DNA from: Galerina marginata | Taxonomy: Eukaryota; Basidiomycota; Agaricomycetes; Agaricales; Galerinaceae | DNA: 64,000 nt | Assembly: GCA_023014335.1 (NCBI GenBank) | Contig: JAECYW010000021.1 | Coordinates: 124,001 to 188,000, forward strand | Direction: 5' to 3' | Shown here: positions 34,601 to 46,900 of the stretch, in pieces | How the letters are laid out: the number at the start of each line of letters is the position of its first letter | Position numbering within the stretch: position 1 is the first letter of the stretch | Position numbers and translations under genes: made by a program | The notes under the pieces: generated by a model | Seen by the model: only the letters and a program-made list of their open reading frames with translations | What the model was told of the DNA's origin: nothing | Databases searched by the model: none

Positions 34601-36539
34601 TTGCATAAGGGGAGGCCCTGGAAGTGGGGGACCCGCCTGGTGCGTGACGAATAAGTCGTCGCCACCTATCTACTGACATCGCAAGGCAGAGGGCACGACG
34701 TTGGCGTCATGCCCTCCTCGTAATCTAGGCTACATGCGCATAGCGCTGCCTACGCCCTTCCCCAACGCACACCGACGCTCCCGCTTCAACCGCTCAGCCT
34801 GCAAACAGACACCCCTCATCCGGAGTCACCCTCGCGAGCCGAATCGAGGAAACGAACGCGAATGCCACCTTCGTGACGGCGTTCGCGTTCCTGGAAGTTC
34901 TCCTCCCGCTATCGGCTCCGCGACCCATGTACATCGTCCCCCGGCTCGCTGTCCATGTTAGGCGACGACACCTGGGAGGCAATGATATTATGGCTTGTGC
35001 GGATAGGGAGAAGGCGGGAGTCGAACATTCGGCGCGCTCTGTTGATGCCGAGTGCGTATCGCTCCCGTTCGCTTCCATTTGCTCGTGGCGACTTCGCCGT
35101 GTCTCGCGCCAAACCCAACCGGATCCCGTTACCACCACCTTCTGTTCCCCTGTCGCTGGTGCGAACGACGAGCCAGCAACAGCGGCTCTTATAGATCACC
35201 CATCACCTCCATCGCGTGCCAGCTACAACATCTCTCGCCCGCCATCACCTTCGTCGCCTACCCGTCGCTCCTGTTTGCCCGTGGCAGATCGCCGTGTCTT
35301 CCGTGAAGCCCAGCCGAATCGCGCCACCACCAGCTCAGCGCCCCTTCCAGTTGCCAGCACAAATACTGCGTCAACTCCTCAACCCCGTGTTCCTTGTTGC
35401 TCGTGGCGACGACGAGCCCGCGACGACAGCTCTCAGATATCACGTTCCAGCACGTCGCCACCGTCTGCTATTGCCAGCACAAGCGGCCCACCAATGCCTC
35501 CCCGATCACAGCAGCACCAGCTCAGCACCACCTCCCGTCGCCAGGGTTCGTCTCCCCATGTATCCCTTTCGCTTGTGGCAACGCCGACGAGCCAAGGGAT
35601 CTCGCTACGTGGGCCATCAGTTGTTGGCTCACCTGTCCTGCGTAAGGCCTTGCTATTAACTTGCAGGTGCATTCGCCCCTCCGCGTAGGGGATTAGCTGC
35701 GCGAGGCTGGAGGGAGCCACGTCATCTCGCGTTGTTCCCTCATTTTGTCCCCGTTCCTTTTTCTATTGCTTAGGCCCCCTCGTAGTACCTATATCTTGTA
35801 AATTAATGAATATACATGTTATTATTTCACCATTTAATTGAAGGCTGGAGGTATGAGAGAGCAAACCCGAAATGCAGGGATTTCGAGGGTGTAGACATCA
35901 TTTCAATATTTGAGAGGTCAGTTCTCACCTTCCAGGCAGGTTCAGGGGATGAAATTGGTATCATTTTGTCCGCATTTTTGAGGAGAATAGAACTGTATAT
36001 TTTATTTCAAGGGGAAAGCAATAGGAGGGAAACGGGGGAGCAAAAACGAGCCCATCAAACCACCCCGGGGCTAATTTCCGCTTTCGGAATATTCGTGAAC
36101 TAAAAATAGAGCGTCATCCAGATGCTCATTCTCTAATCCACCCATTCCCGACTCGTTTGACGCGCGCTAAAGGGTGAATAGGGTGTAGTAAATATATTCC
36201 AACCCATTGCACAAATTTTGGCGCCGTGAATTGACCCACATCTCGCACAGGAGCAAAAATACCGCCCCAGGATCAAAACTGTGCATTGTTTGTACATTGT
36301 TTGTACATCCCCGCCCCCCTGCGCTTTTCTAGCCATATCCCGCCCCTCTCCCTGGAATTTTCGGCATCTCAAACACCCAACCCGCCCTCCGAGAGGCATC
36401 CCCAACCTACCCCGGCATTTCCGGCACCCTACAGGCTTTTTTCTGAGGTGCTTCCTAAAATGGTAGCCAGGCAAACTCCCTGATATTCCATATCAGTGGA
36501 TCAGGCAACTGCCAGGAGTTGATACATAAATGTAGTCAC
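31635..36539. mobile_element. 4.9-kb element with about 640-bp terminal inverted repeats, no transposase seen
   Basis: 31635-32275 is nearly the reverse complement of 35895-36539. Both ends begin GTGACTACATTT and share long runs with only scattered changes. The interior (32290-35890) is GC-rich, with Ser/Pro/Arg-coding low-complexity frames, degenerate repeats near 34.9-35.6 kb and intron-like sequence near 34.41 kb, but nothing that resembles a transposase. Long inverted ends suggest a non-autonomous Mutator-like or foldback DNA transposon. I could not find a matching target duplication. Confidence 0.7.
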
Positions 36540-38460
36540 TACAGGTGGGCGAGGAGCCCCGGTTGCGCTGGCTCACTCTCCCTCCTCCCTCCTCCCTCCT
36601 CCCTCCTCCCCTCTCCCTCCTCCCTTCTCCCACCGTCCTGCCGTTCTTCCTCCCGGGGCGCCGAGGTGCTGGATGCCCGGCCCACATCTCTTGAAGGAGG
36701 GGCTCCGGAGCGGTGGCGAAGTGGGTGAGAAAGGGGAGCCCGCCCAGCCCACATCTCTTGAAGGAGGGGCTAGAAAGCGGGTGGCGAAGTGCGCAAAGGA
36801 GGGGCGGTGAGGAGGTGGGGGAGCGGGTGAGAAATAGCGCGGTGGTGGTGACCGCGGAGAGGGGGAAGGGAGAGTGGTGGCAGGCGTGTGGGCAAACGGA
36901 GAAACGCGAAGTTGAACTTCAACGTGAAGTTCAACTGGCACGTGACTCCGCGGACCGCCGGAACCGCAAGGACCGATGCCACGGTGGCACTCTCTCTCTT
37001 CCCCCTTCCATCACATTCCCTCCCGCCCCTCCCTTGCCCTCACCTCGACTCTCCGCTTTCCGCGTGCCCCTCCTGCAAGAGATGTGGGCCGGATAGCTGC
37101 TGTACCTCCCACATCCCACGCGAGCACCCACCGTGGCGGTCAACGCGAAGACACGCGGTCAACGCGAAGACACGCAGTCAACGACGCGAAGACACGCGGG
37201 CAACAACACGAAGACACGCAGTCAACGACGCGAAGACACGCGGGCAACGACACGAAGACACGCGGTCAACGACACGAAGACACGCGGTCAACACGAACAC
37301 GCGCAGTTAAGACCTACGAGACAGCGAGCGGCGAGGGCGGTGTCGAGACTGACAGGACGACGCGACCTCGTTGAGGTGGGAGGCGTGGCGCGGACCGGGC
37401 AGTGAATACCGTGGATATCACGGTCGCCTCGTCGTTTGACGAGGCGCGCAGCAGGCATAAGGGGAGGGGACAACAGTAGCAGGTAAGCACGCTACATATC
37501 GTCCCCACCATCGCTAACCCGTCGCCAGCCCAAACTGCGGGTGCGACCACCCCTTCCCATTCCCGCGACGTCGACCACAATGGGCAGACAGTGGCCGAAG
37601 AAACCACCACGACGGTCGTGTCCACTCCCGCGACGCTCGTCACCACCCCGACGTGGTCGCACTCGTGCCTGTACGCCACCACGACGGTATCGAGGACCGA
37701 ACGAGGAGGGAAAAGCGACGCAGGGAGGCAGAACGGGAGGGCCAACAAGGTACGTTGCCACGTCGTCGTCACTCCCCTGCCTCCCTAACCCGTTCAGTGC
37801 AGGTGTTACTGAGGGAAAATGGGAGAGCCCACAAGGTAAACCGCCACATCGTCACTCCCCCCGCCCCGCTAATCTGTTCAGTGCAGGATATCGGGGCTCG
37901 GACAGCCTTGCGAGTCCCCACCCGCCTCTCCCTTGCTTCCTGGTGCAGCCACTGCTGCCTATAGACCCCCCTGAATCTGCCTCCACTGGTGCACCACCGC
38001 TGGTGCTTTTTGCCAACGCGAGGAGTCCACCCCATGGTTCCCACAAGCCATCCTGCCCCTGAAACACGTAGCGAGGCCGATTGTGACGGTGACGCGAACA
38101 CAGCCAGTCAACCCAACGCCTCCCGACGCCTCCCGCGGCGGTTGGCCCGCCCTCTCTAGGCCCTCCTGTGGAGCCAACGACCCCAAATGCACCGGCGTTC
38201 GGACTCTCGCCAGCCACCTGATTCACGGACAACACCTGCCTGGGTATTCCCGCGACCACAGGGTTTCGGCGTCCCCGTTTCCGCCTCCACCCCCGTTTTT
38301 CATTTGCCCACCCACCCATTTGCAAACGGCGCCGAACATCTGTGGGTTTCGACTTTCCAGGTCCACGCACGAGGGTTTAGGGCCCACTCAGTTGACGAGG
38401 TGGCGGTATTTACAACTCCTGGACGGTTCACGTTTGTATAAACGTTGACACTGTTTGTAT
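36540..38460. other. GC-rich low-complexity block
   Basis: Contains pyrimidine tracts (TCCCTCC repeated, 36575-36640), a repeated phrase CACATCTCTTGAAGGAGG (36685, 36748), and Pro/Arg-rich frames in all phases that I do not regard as genes. No domain is recognisable. Composition matches the GC-rich block at 30.4-31.6 kb. Confidence 0.5.
37138..37310. repeat. Minisatellite, units of about 20-23 bp
   Basis: About eight tandem units built on ACGCGAAGACACGCGGTCA with small variations (ACACGAAG, GGGCAAC). Unit length alternates between 20 and 23 bp, so the frames through it do not indicate coding. Confidence 0.8.
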
Positions 38461-39060
38461 GCGCTACCACTCTCCCTCTACCTCATGTGTGTCCTTCCGG
38501 ATAGGCGGATAGAGCACCCCCTCCGGGGAGGACTGCCTTCACCTCTGAGTGTATGAAGATGTTAATGCATGCTACCTGGAGCTTTACCCAGCCTTTGCCC
38601 CTGGGAGGCACTGAAGGAATTTCAGCAGATGTAAGGCTCTGGCTGTGATGGCCATCCGATGTCGTCTGCTGGGATTTTCAACAGTCGCCATCTCAACTTG
38701 CAATCGCTAAGTCACCTGCAACACCTGCACCCTCACCTGCAATGCCTGCACCAACGCACCTGCAATGCCTGCACCAACGCACCTGCACCAACGCACCTGC
38801 ACCAACTCGGTGAGCTGCCTTCTTCTCCCCACCTCTGTTGGTATTAATTATTACCCCTGTGGGTATCTCTTTTCTTCAGATGTAGTGCTGTTTTTTGTTT
38901 CTTTAATGTATCGGTTCTTATTCGCCTTTATATGCTTGGCGCGTCGGCTATTTTTTGGTGTTGAATTTTTTATTTTTTATTTTTTATTTTATTACTGTAC
39001 TACATCCACTTTTGCTTTAGATTTAGATGAGGAGGTTTTAGTTTTGTAGATAATATCGTA
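38461..39060. other. Spacer with a short CACCTGCA-rich repeat
   Basis: At 38710-38815 phrases CACCTGCA, ATGCCTGCACCAACG and similar recur about eight times. The rest becomes T-rich toward the JmjC gene. No gene seen. Confidence 0.5.
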
Positions 39061-39087
39061 GTTTTAGATATGTGCCGGAGGTTTTGA

Positions 39088-39170
39088 ATTGGGTTAGGGT
39101 TTATATGGTGGCTGTGAGACCTCCGTCACGAAGGAGGTCTCACAGCCACCGCATAACCCTAACCCAATGT
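39088..39170. repeat. 44-bp hairpin repeat, copy 4
   Basis: The core at 39107-39150 pairs GTGGCTGTGAGACCTCC with its reverse complement around GTCACGAA. Here the flanking telomere-like words are inverted (GGGTTAGGGTT on the left, AACCCTAACCC on the right), extending the palindrome. It lies about 150 bp upstream of the JmjC start codon. Confidence 0.75.
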
Positions 39171-39306
39171 TTTGGTTGGTTTTCAGCCAAAAGCGTCAAA
39201 CACGCGGCCTCTAACGCGGCCTCTAACGCGTGGCCTCAACCTTGCGTCAACTTGGTGTTCTTTTATACTTTCTCTTTCTTTCGCTCTTTCATCTACACTT
39301 CTAAGT

Positions 39307-42300
39307 ATGGCTGAGGCTTCTAGCTCCTCTGAACCAAATTCTTCTGGTATTTACAAGGGTTCTAGGTTTGTTAGCTTTATAACCCTTACTTTCTAGATGC
39401 GCCGGCTCTGGTTAGAACCAGATCCTTGGTTTTGGCAGGCTATCCTTGGGAGACTGACGGTTTAGCTAAAAGTTCTTATTCAGAGCTTTTTGAGGAGGAT
39501 TCTTTATTCAAGGTAGGATTTTGAACCCCAGAAATCTATAGGCAGCTACTAATTGCAGGTTGGAACTTTAGTCTTTGGCTCAGACTATAGACCGCTTTGA
39601 ACGCCACTTCAGTGAAGATATCTTCAGTCCAAATATTCTATTGGATGAAAATGCACTTGGGCGCCACCTTCTCTTAGAGGGTTTACCCACTGAAAGCACT
39701 GCAGTAGTGCGCTACCAGGGCAAATCACATCGCACACGCCAGACTTATATGGACATGGCAATCTTTCTCTCTCTTTTTCGTCTGATGGATGTAGCCTTAA
39801 AAATGCAGGAAAAGGAGGTAGAGGTCCCAATCCCTTTGCATAAAAGGCAGAACTTCCCCCAGTTGACTTTTAAAGCAAGTTCTTGATATTTTCAAAGTTC
39901 GCAATTTTAATTAACAAAAATTCAGAGAGCTGCCCATTTTAATGATTCTCGATTGCTTTTGATCCAAGGTCGACAATATTTTGAGAGTTACAAAGCAGTG
40001 GAAAGCTTAACTTTTGATACTGGCGATATTCGCATTCAATCCCTTCGCTTCTTAAACCTGCTCAACAAATCGGATAAGGGATCTCAAATCTTTTGGAACT
40101 TGCTGGATGCCTCTACACATGTTCGTTACCTCATGACGAATGAATTTTACTCGGATTCTCAGGTCTCTAAAATGCCGGACATTCCTGACGACATGAAGCT
40201 TCTTTACTTGCCTTCTGAAAGGTATGTCTTTTATAGACCTTGTTCAACACAACCTTAACCTTTCTTATGATAGAAATCTGGATGTAACGGACATTGAGCT
40301 AGAAGAATTCAAAGTCCTGATCAAGAACTGTGAATCTAATGGCTTTCGTCTGCCTCTACAAATCGCACTGTTCATTTCACCAATATTTTTACTCATTCCA
40401 GTCAAGCTACGGTCAGCGTCTTGGGACCGAGAAGAGATTTTACGGGTTAGTTTTAAACCTCAAAGCTACTTCTATTAGACATCCTCTCATTCAAGTTATC
40501 TAGTTTGCAAAAGCATTGGGAAATCAAAAGCCCGAGCTTTTACAGAGAATCGAAAAAGAAATTTGGTTTTCTATATTGGAAATAGCGACAGGCACTAAAC
40601 AGCCATATACTGCAATGAAAGTTCTGCTAGAGAATCTCCCTTGGTCAGAGATTGAAGAAATGGACGATTTCACTCTAGAATATTTCAAGCCTGGTATTAA
40701 TTTCTCTTTTCTTTCCCTATGAGCCTCTTTATGGAGTTGATCCTATTTACCAGATCCTCATTCTCATTCTCAACTGCCTTCTCTTGGAGAGGTTAATCTT
40801 GAAGTCCAGGTTTCCAAATATTGGCCAAGGGCTTCAAGTCTACGGCCATTACTCCAGCCACCGCCTTCTCTTCCTGAACCCGCAATTATACCAGATACAA
40901 CAGAGCCAGCACAAGAGCCTGTTGCTGGGCTTGAGCAGGAAGCTGGAACCATTCCTGTGGACAATGAGCAAGCTATCGCTAATCCAATTCCCGTGACTCA
41001 AGGTAAATTTGATCAATATTAACCATTTATTTGCCTCTCAACATGTTTAAGCAGACACCTCAGCACCTGAGCAAGGCCTCCGCAAATCATCCCGCAATAC
41101 CAATAAACGGCAACTTGAAACCCCAGCTGAGTCACAACCTGCTGAAAAGAACAAGAAAAAACGCAAGCCGAAACCTCCGCGCCAGAGGCAGCCCAAGCCC
41201 AAGCCAAAACCGAAAAGCACTCAATTTATTGTAGAATCTGAGGTCAACTTGTTTCCCTTACAGGAAGACCAGAAGACTTTTGTTCGACCCAGCGACATCA
41301 AGATGACTTTTCCTGACGATAAATTGGTTACTGAAGAGAGACCTGTAAGATAATGTTATATTTATGCTTCTGACTTGGCGCGCTAACCAAGGCTTATAGA
41401 AAATAGAGTCTTATAAAGACAAATCATCAGTCGTCGTCTATGATGCTCTGGGAAATGCGAGAACTATTTACCCCTCTTTTCACGTACGCCACTTATTTAT
41501 TTTGAGTTATCAAGATATTAATTGGCTGCATTCCTTCTCTTAGAGCAAAGCTTATGCCCAGAAATTCTATCGGATTCATGCAGCTATTGAAAGTTGCTAT
41601 ATCGATGGCAAACCACGCCATGTTTTACCCAACAGGAATAGTGCCTTTGTGATTCTTGATGAAAAGGAGTTTAACGCCAAAGCACCTAGCGAGATTCAGC
41701 GGCTGATGCGTCACAAGCAAATCATCGAGACAAACTGCGATTATCAAAACTACGATTTCACTCGACGTGGTCTCAGTAAGATTTCTACTTTATCTGCGGC
41801 TATAGAAGTCCAAGGTAAAATTGGACCAATTAATTTGAAAATTTTAGTCTAACTGGAATTTTGTCAGACTACTCGATCAAATGCAAAAAGAACCCAAATT
41901 TACGCATACGCACGGGAACTTTGCAGCAAGTTTTGGATTGCGCGCTACAGGACAATGGGAAAATCCTTAACGTTCTGGACCTTCCTAACACCCTGGCTTC
42001 TCTTCAACCTGTCAGACATCCCTCCAGTGAGCTAGTGGCTTGGAATGCGACTCTCAACGAACTTTATTGCCATAAAGATGAAAGATTTCCAACTGGTGAC
42101 ATGCGGTGGCGTCTTGTAGCCACAAAAGGCGCTTTGCATTTTGCTCATATCGACAGCGATGGTCAAGGCACTCATATTGAAGTCCTCAATCCTGAGGGGT
42201 CTAAATACTGGATTATAGCGTCTCCTATCAAAACTGGCAATCAGAGTGAAGAATTCCATGCAGCAGCTTCCCTTGAGCTTGCTAATATTCGCTTGTTTCT

Positions 42301-43793
42301 CAACTTTAATCTGGAACTACCCTCGCTCAAATATTGGATTCTTGAAGGTGTTTTACTCACGAATAAAGTTCGATTGTAAGTCTGCCTTTAATTTAAATCT
42401 ACGTTCACCAATGACTGTTGGTTAGGAATATGATGCCAGATACCACTCACCTGGTGTATACTGCAACTCATACCATCTGTGGGGGTGGCCATCACTACGC
42501 TTCGTGCACCATGCAGCATACTATGCTGGGCATGATGCATACGTTCATTCTTGACGATTTTATTTCAAACACCAACCACCCTCCTACACGTATGATTTTA
42601 TGTCGGATTGCAACATTCTACTATCATGGTCTGGTATTGAATAAATATAATGAAGATGGTAGGTGTTTCTTTCTAGTTGTTCTCTGTATTCTAATATAGC
42701 TTCTATTATAGAGGACTCCTATGCACACTTACCCGATCTCCAGAGTTTTTCCTCTGTTCTTGATCTGATTGCATTTTGCAACCTCATTATATTTATCAAC
42801 GTTCTGGACTTCAAAACCTATCAATATCCAAGTAGCCCATTCAGTATCGACATCGACGACCTTGAAAGCCTTTCCCACGAGCGTCTTGCATCTATTGAAG
42901 CATTTGACTTTAACGCCATTTCTCCAGTGGATCGTCAAAGATATCAACATGCCAGAGGACTTGCGTACGCTCTCATTGACTGGCTTTTTAAAGCAGTTGA
43001 TATCATCGAAATTGCCACTGGAGAAATCCTTGAAGATCCATATTCCAGCTTATGGGTTCCTTACATTTCCCAGCAAGCGTCGGCTCTTTTGAACTACAAA
43101 AGACTTGCAGAGAAGAAGAAACTCAAAGGCGCTCCAGGATGTACAGCCTTATGGCTAAAGCGACAAATACTTCTATGTTTTGAGGGCACTGACTTGGAAG
43201 CTTCGGTGAATGATGCTATTGAAGCCAAGCATAGTATTCTAGCATTTCCCAGCCCCGAAAAATACACCACACATCGTCGAGAATTTTTACAGTCAGATTT
43301 AGGTGAGTTTTGAATTTTTATTGATTTATATAAACTAATTACCTTATTACATGCAGTTGACAAGGACATAATGCTCTGGGGTGAAACTGCTGGAGATCGC
43401 AAATATCAGAGGGGTTCTTTGTTGGACTGGAAGCTTTCTCAGGAAGAGTTTGACAAGGCATATTCTGCAGTTCTAGAGGCTTATGAAGAAGATCAACAAG
43501 ATGGCGATACAGAGGAAGAGGAGGAGGAGGAAGAGGAGGAGGAGGAAGAAGAGGAAGAGGAAGAGGAGGAAGAGGAAGAGGAGGAAGAGGAAGAGGAGGA
43601 AGAGAAGGAGAAGGAAAGAGAGAAGGAGAAGGAGAAGGAGGAAGAAGAAGAAGAAGAAGAAGAAGAAGAAGAAGAAGAGGAGGAGGAGGAAGAGGAGGAG
43701 GAAGTCCAGAATGCAGCTGCAAGGCCCTCAAAGCGTCGCAAGATATCACATGCCAAGATACTGCAGTCACCTCCATTGTCACCTTCAGTTTAG
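39307..43793 (+). CDS. JmjC-domain protein with long acidic C-terminus
   Basis: JmjC proteins are Fe(II)/2-oxoglutarate oxygenases, many of them histone demethylases. Starts at ATG 39307 (MAEASSSSEPNSSG) and ends at TAG 43791-43793, with a dozen or so short introns. The JmjC core lies at about 42090-42600: MRWRLVATKGALHFAHIDSD (iron-binding H-x-D), GSKYWIIASP, then HLVYTATHTICGGGHHYASC with the distal His. This is the pattern of a large JmjC family in Agaricomycetes. Before it is a Pro/Lys-rich region (41100-41220). The C-terminus is a run of about 65 nearly uninterrupted Glu codons with a few Lys, encoded by a GAG/GAA microsatellite, then a short basic tail. It lies next to the Helitron Rep gene in the same orientation. 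The substrate is unknown. Confidence 0.75.
43510..43705 (+). repeat. GAG/GAA microsatellite encoding poly-Glu
   Basis: About 195 bp of purine-only trinucleotide repeat inside the last exon of the JmjC gene. Mixed GAG and GAA codons indicate an older, partly stabilised expansion. The minus-strand poly-Ser frame is a shadow. Confidence 0.85.
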
Positions 43794-43930
43794 TCTCTGG
43801 GCTTCATTGGCGTACCTACTCATAGTTGTATATTTTACGCGCATAAATTCTATTTGTTTGCAATGTGTTTATAATAACAGCCATGACATCAGTTGCCAAA
43901 CAAATATCAACCAATGTTGAAAGTTGAATT

Positions 43931-46900
43931 TTGACAACCATTCTTTTTTGCTACTCCCCATCTATCTCTATCTTCACCTCACATGAAGTTACGCATTATC
44001 CTACTAGTATTCTTCTTGCTTATACTTGGAGAGCTCAATCAAATCAACCTTCTATCTCAGCCACCGCAAAACTTTGCTTTGTGTATGTCTTTAATATACT
44101 TCAAGGTTTCAATTCAAGACTGACTCATTTGACTTTAAAAGCTGACACGTTACTCTTGCAAAAGGCAATTTGCGTGCACAACACAAATGATATTCAAAAT
44201 TCCTCTGGCATTTTTGGCATTAGCATTCAGCGTACTTTTGATATTTCTGATATTTCTGATATTTCTGGCACTAGACCTCGATGTCTATTTGATATATTTA
44301 TTACCAAAACCTTTCATAAATTGAATATCATCTCCAATATTGACATTTCCTATCTAGTTACCAAATTTAAGGTCTTTCTTCGTCCATTGAAAATATTTGA
44401 AGCTTTAGTGGAATATATTTACTTGACTAGTGATTCTTTAAACAGGCTATTTTCATATGTATATATGGCTTCATTAGAGACTGATACCTTTTATCAGGCA
44501 CACAAAGTATATCTACAACTTATTAGAAATCTGCTCTTGAAACATGAATATTCCAACTTTATGCGGCTTAACTCTAAATTTTCTTTATTGGCCTTGCATC
44601 AGCTTGCTCTATTTACTTATGATGTATCTCCAATATTGGTATCTTCGGCAATTCAAACTCTTGTTTTGGCCAGAATTCCAATAATTAGTATATATACGGA
44701 AATAAAATCTATGGAGGCTTGGTATAATTATCAGCAGCCTCTATCTAATTTTTGTACCGCCAATTTTTGTTCTGAATCGTCAATAAATAAAATAAAATGT
44801 TCAATAGCACATAATTGGGATGGAAGTGATTGTGTTATTCAACCTGATAACTCTTCTTTCTTTGGAGCTGGTACTGAAAAAACTCTAACATATGCTTCTA
44901 TTTCAAAATATATTCTTTTTCAAAATTCCTCAATCTGCAAAGATAATACAACATTAAAATATAGTGGTCAGATGGTATTTAAGGAAGCTTTGGACAAATA
45001 TAGGAATAAGAATGACATCCTTTTAGCTCGTGTACCCTTGGAGCTATTATGTGATAAGGTTACTCTAAAACAAGCCCACGCGATTGCAAAGTGTCATGAT
45101 ATTTGTAAAATAAGTAAACATTCTTTACCAGCTTTAATGAATGTACTATCTTCTCATCAGTGTATTGGAAACTGTGCTGGCTTTTGCACTATTTTTTCCC
45201 CTCCATCAGCTATATTAACACCTGCTGAACGTCAGACTACTTGGTACAACAAGCTTGATAAAGTTGAAAAGGCAAATCATATCAACAATAAAGTAGCCCA
45301 AAATAATCTAAAGAAACAGAAAGATATATCTGAGTCTGAAGAAAGAAATAAAGTTTTTCCTCCTCAGCCACCATCTAAAAGTTTACTTCATAAAATAATT
45401 TCAGGCTTTATACAAGATACAAGTCCCTCTCAATTTGTTGAAGCAGGCTGTGCAGTTTGTGGAAAATTAACACCATTCAAAAATCTAATACCATTAAATG
45501 AAATAAAAGATAGATTAAAGGTGTTAATAAACCCAGGTATTACTCGCAAAGAAAGAAAAACTCCTGAAGATCCAATTTCTGATATTACTGGTCCAATTAT
45601 TGATTCAAAATGTACTCATGCATGTAAAACCTGTTGTGCTAGTTTAAAGAAAAACAAAATACCCTCATTTGCTTTAGCTTCAGGTTTTTGGGTCGGTGAA
45701 ATACCAGATGTGCTTAAAAATCTGACTTATGTTGAAAAGCTTTTAATTGCACGTGTAAGACACAACAGATGCATAGTCAAAGTGGCATCAGGTAGATATA
45801 AAATGAGAGCCAATGCTATTACCTTCCAAAATCCAGTCCCAAAAATATATGATGTTTTACCACCTCCAGTAAAAGAGCTTGATGAAGTTCTTGCATTTAT
45901 ATTTACTGGACCTTGCAGACCCACCAGAGATGATATTAAACGCACTCCTTTACTTGTCCGTCGCAACCATGTAGCTAATGCTTTAAATTGGCTTAAATTA
46001 AATCATGCTGATTATTCTGATGTTGGTATCTCAAAAGACAATTTAATGCAATATCCTGAAAGTGACTGTCCTGTTGTTATTGACTATAGGGAGTCTATTA
46101 TAAATAAAGATCCAGAAGCCACTAGTGTACATGATAATGAAGAAGAAGATGGTGTAGAATCAGGTCCTTGCTCATTTACTGTTCAAGGTCTTACAGGACA
46201 AGAGTTTTCAGAGCTTTCTATTGATACTATAAAGGCTAAAGCTTTGGAACATCTTATGAGCAATGGAAAAATTTTATTTGCAGGCCATTCTGAAAAACCT
46301 TGCTCAATATTTAAGAATCCCCAGTTGTTTCCTTCTATGCTTCCATGGCTTTTTCCATATGGTCATGGTGGCATAGGTCAATCAATAATGAACAAAATTC
46401 ATTCACCTTTGGTCCAGAAAAGACATTTATTAATGTATCATGATAAAAGGTTTCAAACTGATCCTAATTTTCCTTTGATTGCATTTAATCATGAACAGAT
46501 TTCTCAAAGCACAAGTCGAGGAAGATTAGTAGTACAAAGATCTTATTTTTCTGAAATGGCTAATCGCCTATTAAACCTTAATCATTCAGTGTTATCTAAT
46601 ATTAGCAAGCGCCTTTCTCTTGGTGAGCGTGTAAAACCTGAAACTGAAGAAGAAAAACTATGCTATAAAGTCATACAAGATTTGGATACAATTGGCGGTC
46701 ATGTTGAAGGTTCTTTAGCAGGTAAAAAGTCTATGCGCAATGAAATATGGTCTTTGATTTCCTATATAGGTGCACCTTCTTGGTTTATTACACTTTCTCC
46801 TGCAGATAGTAAACATCCAATCTGTCTTTATTTTGCTGATAAAGATATTGAGTTCAAACCTGAGATTTGTCTGCCTGATGAAGCTTACCGCCTTGTTGCT

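Noticed and set aside
34873..35688. A 271-codon frame inside the long-TIR element as a captured gene
   Set aside because: Composition is Ser/Pro/Arg low-complexity with parallel open frames in other phases and no recognisable domain.
39088..39170. Internal telomere from TTAGGGTT words
   Set aside because: Only single words flank each 44-bp hairpin; there is no tandem telomeric array.
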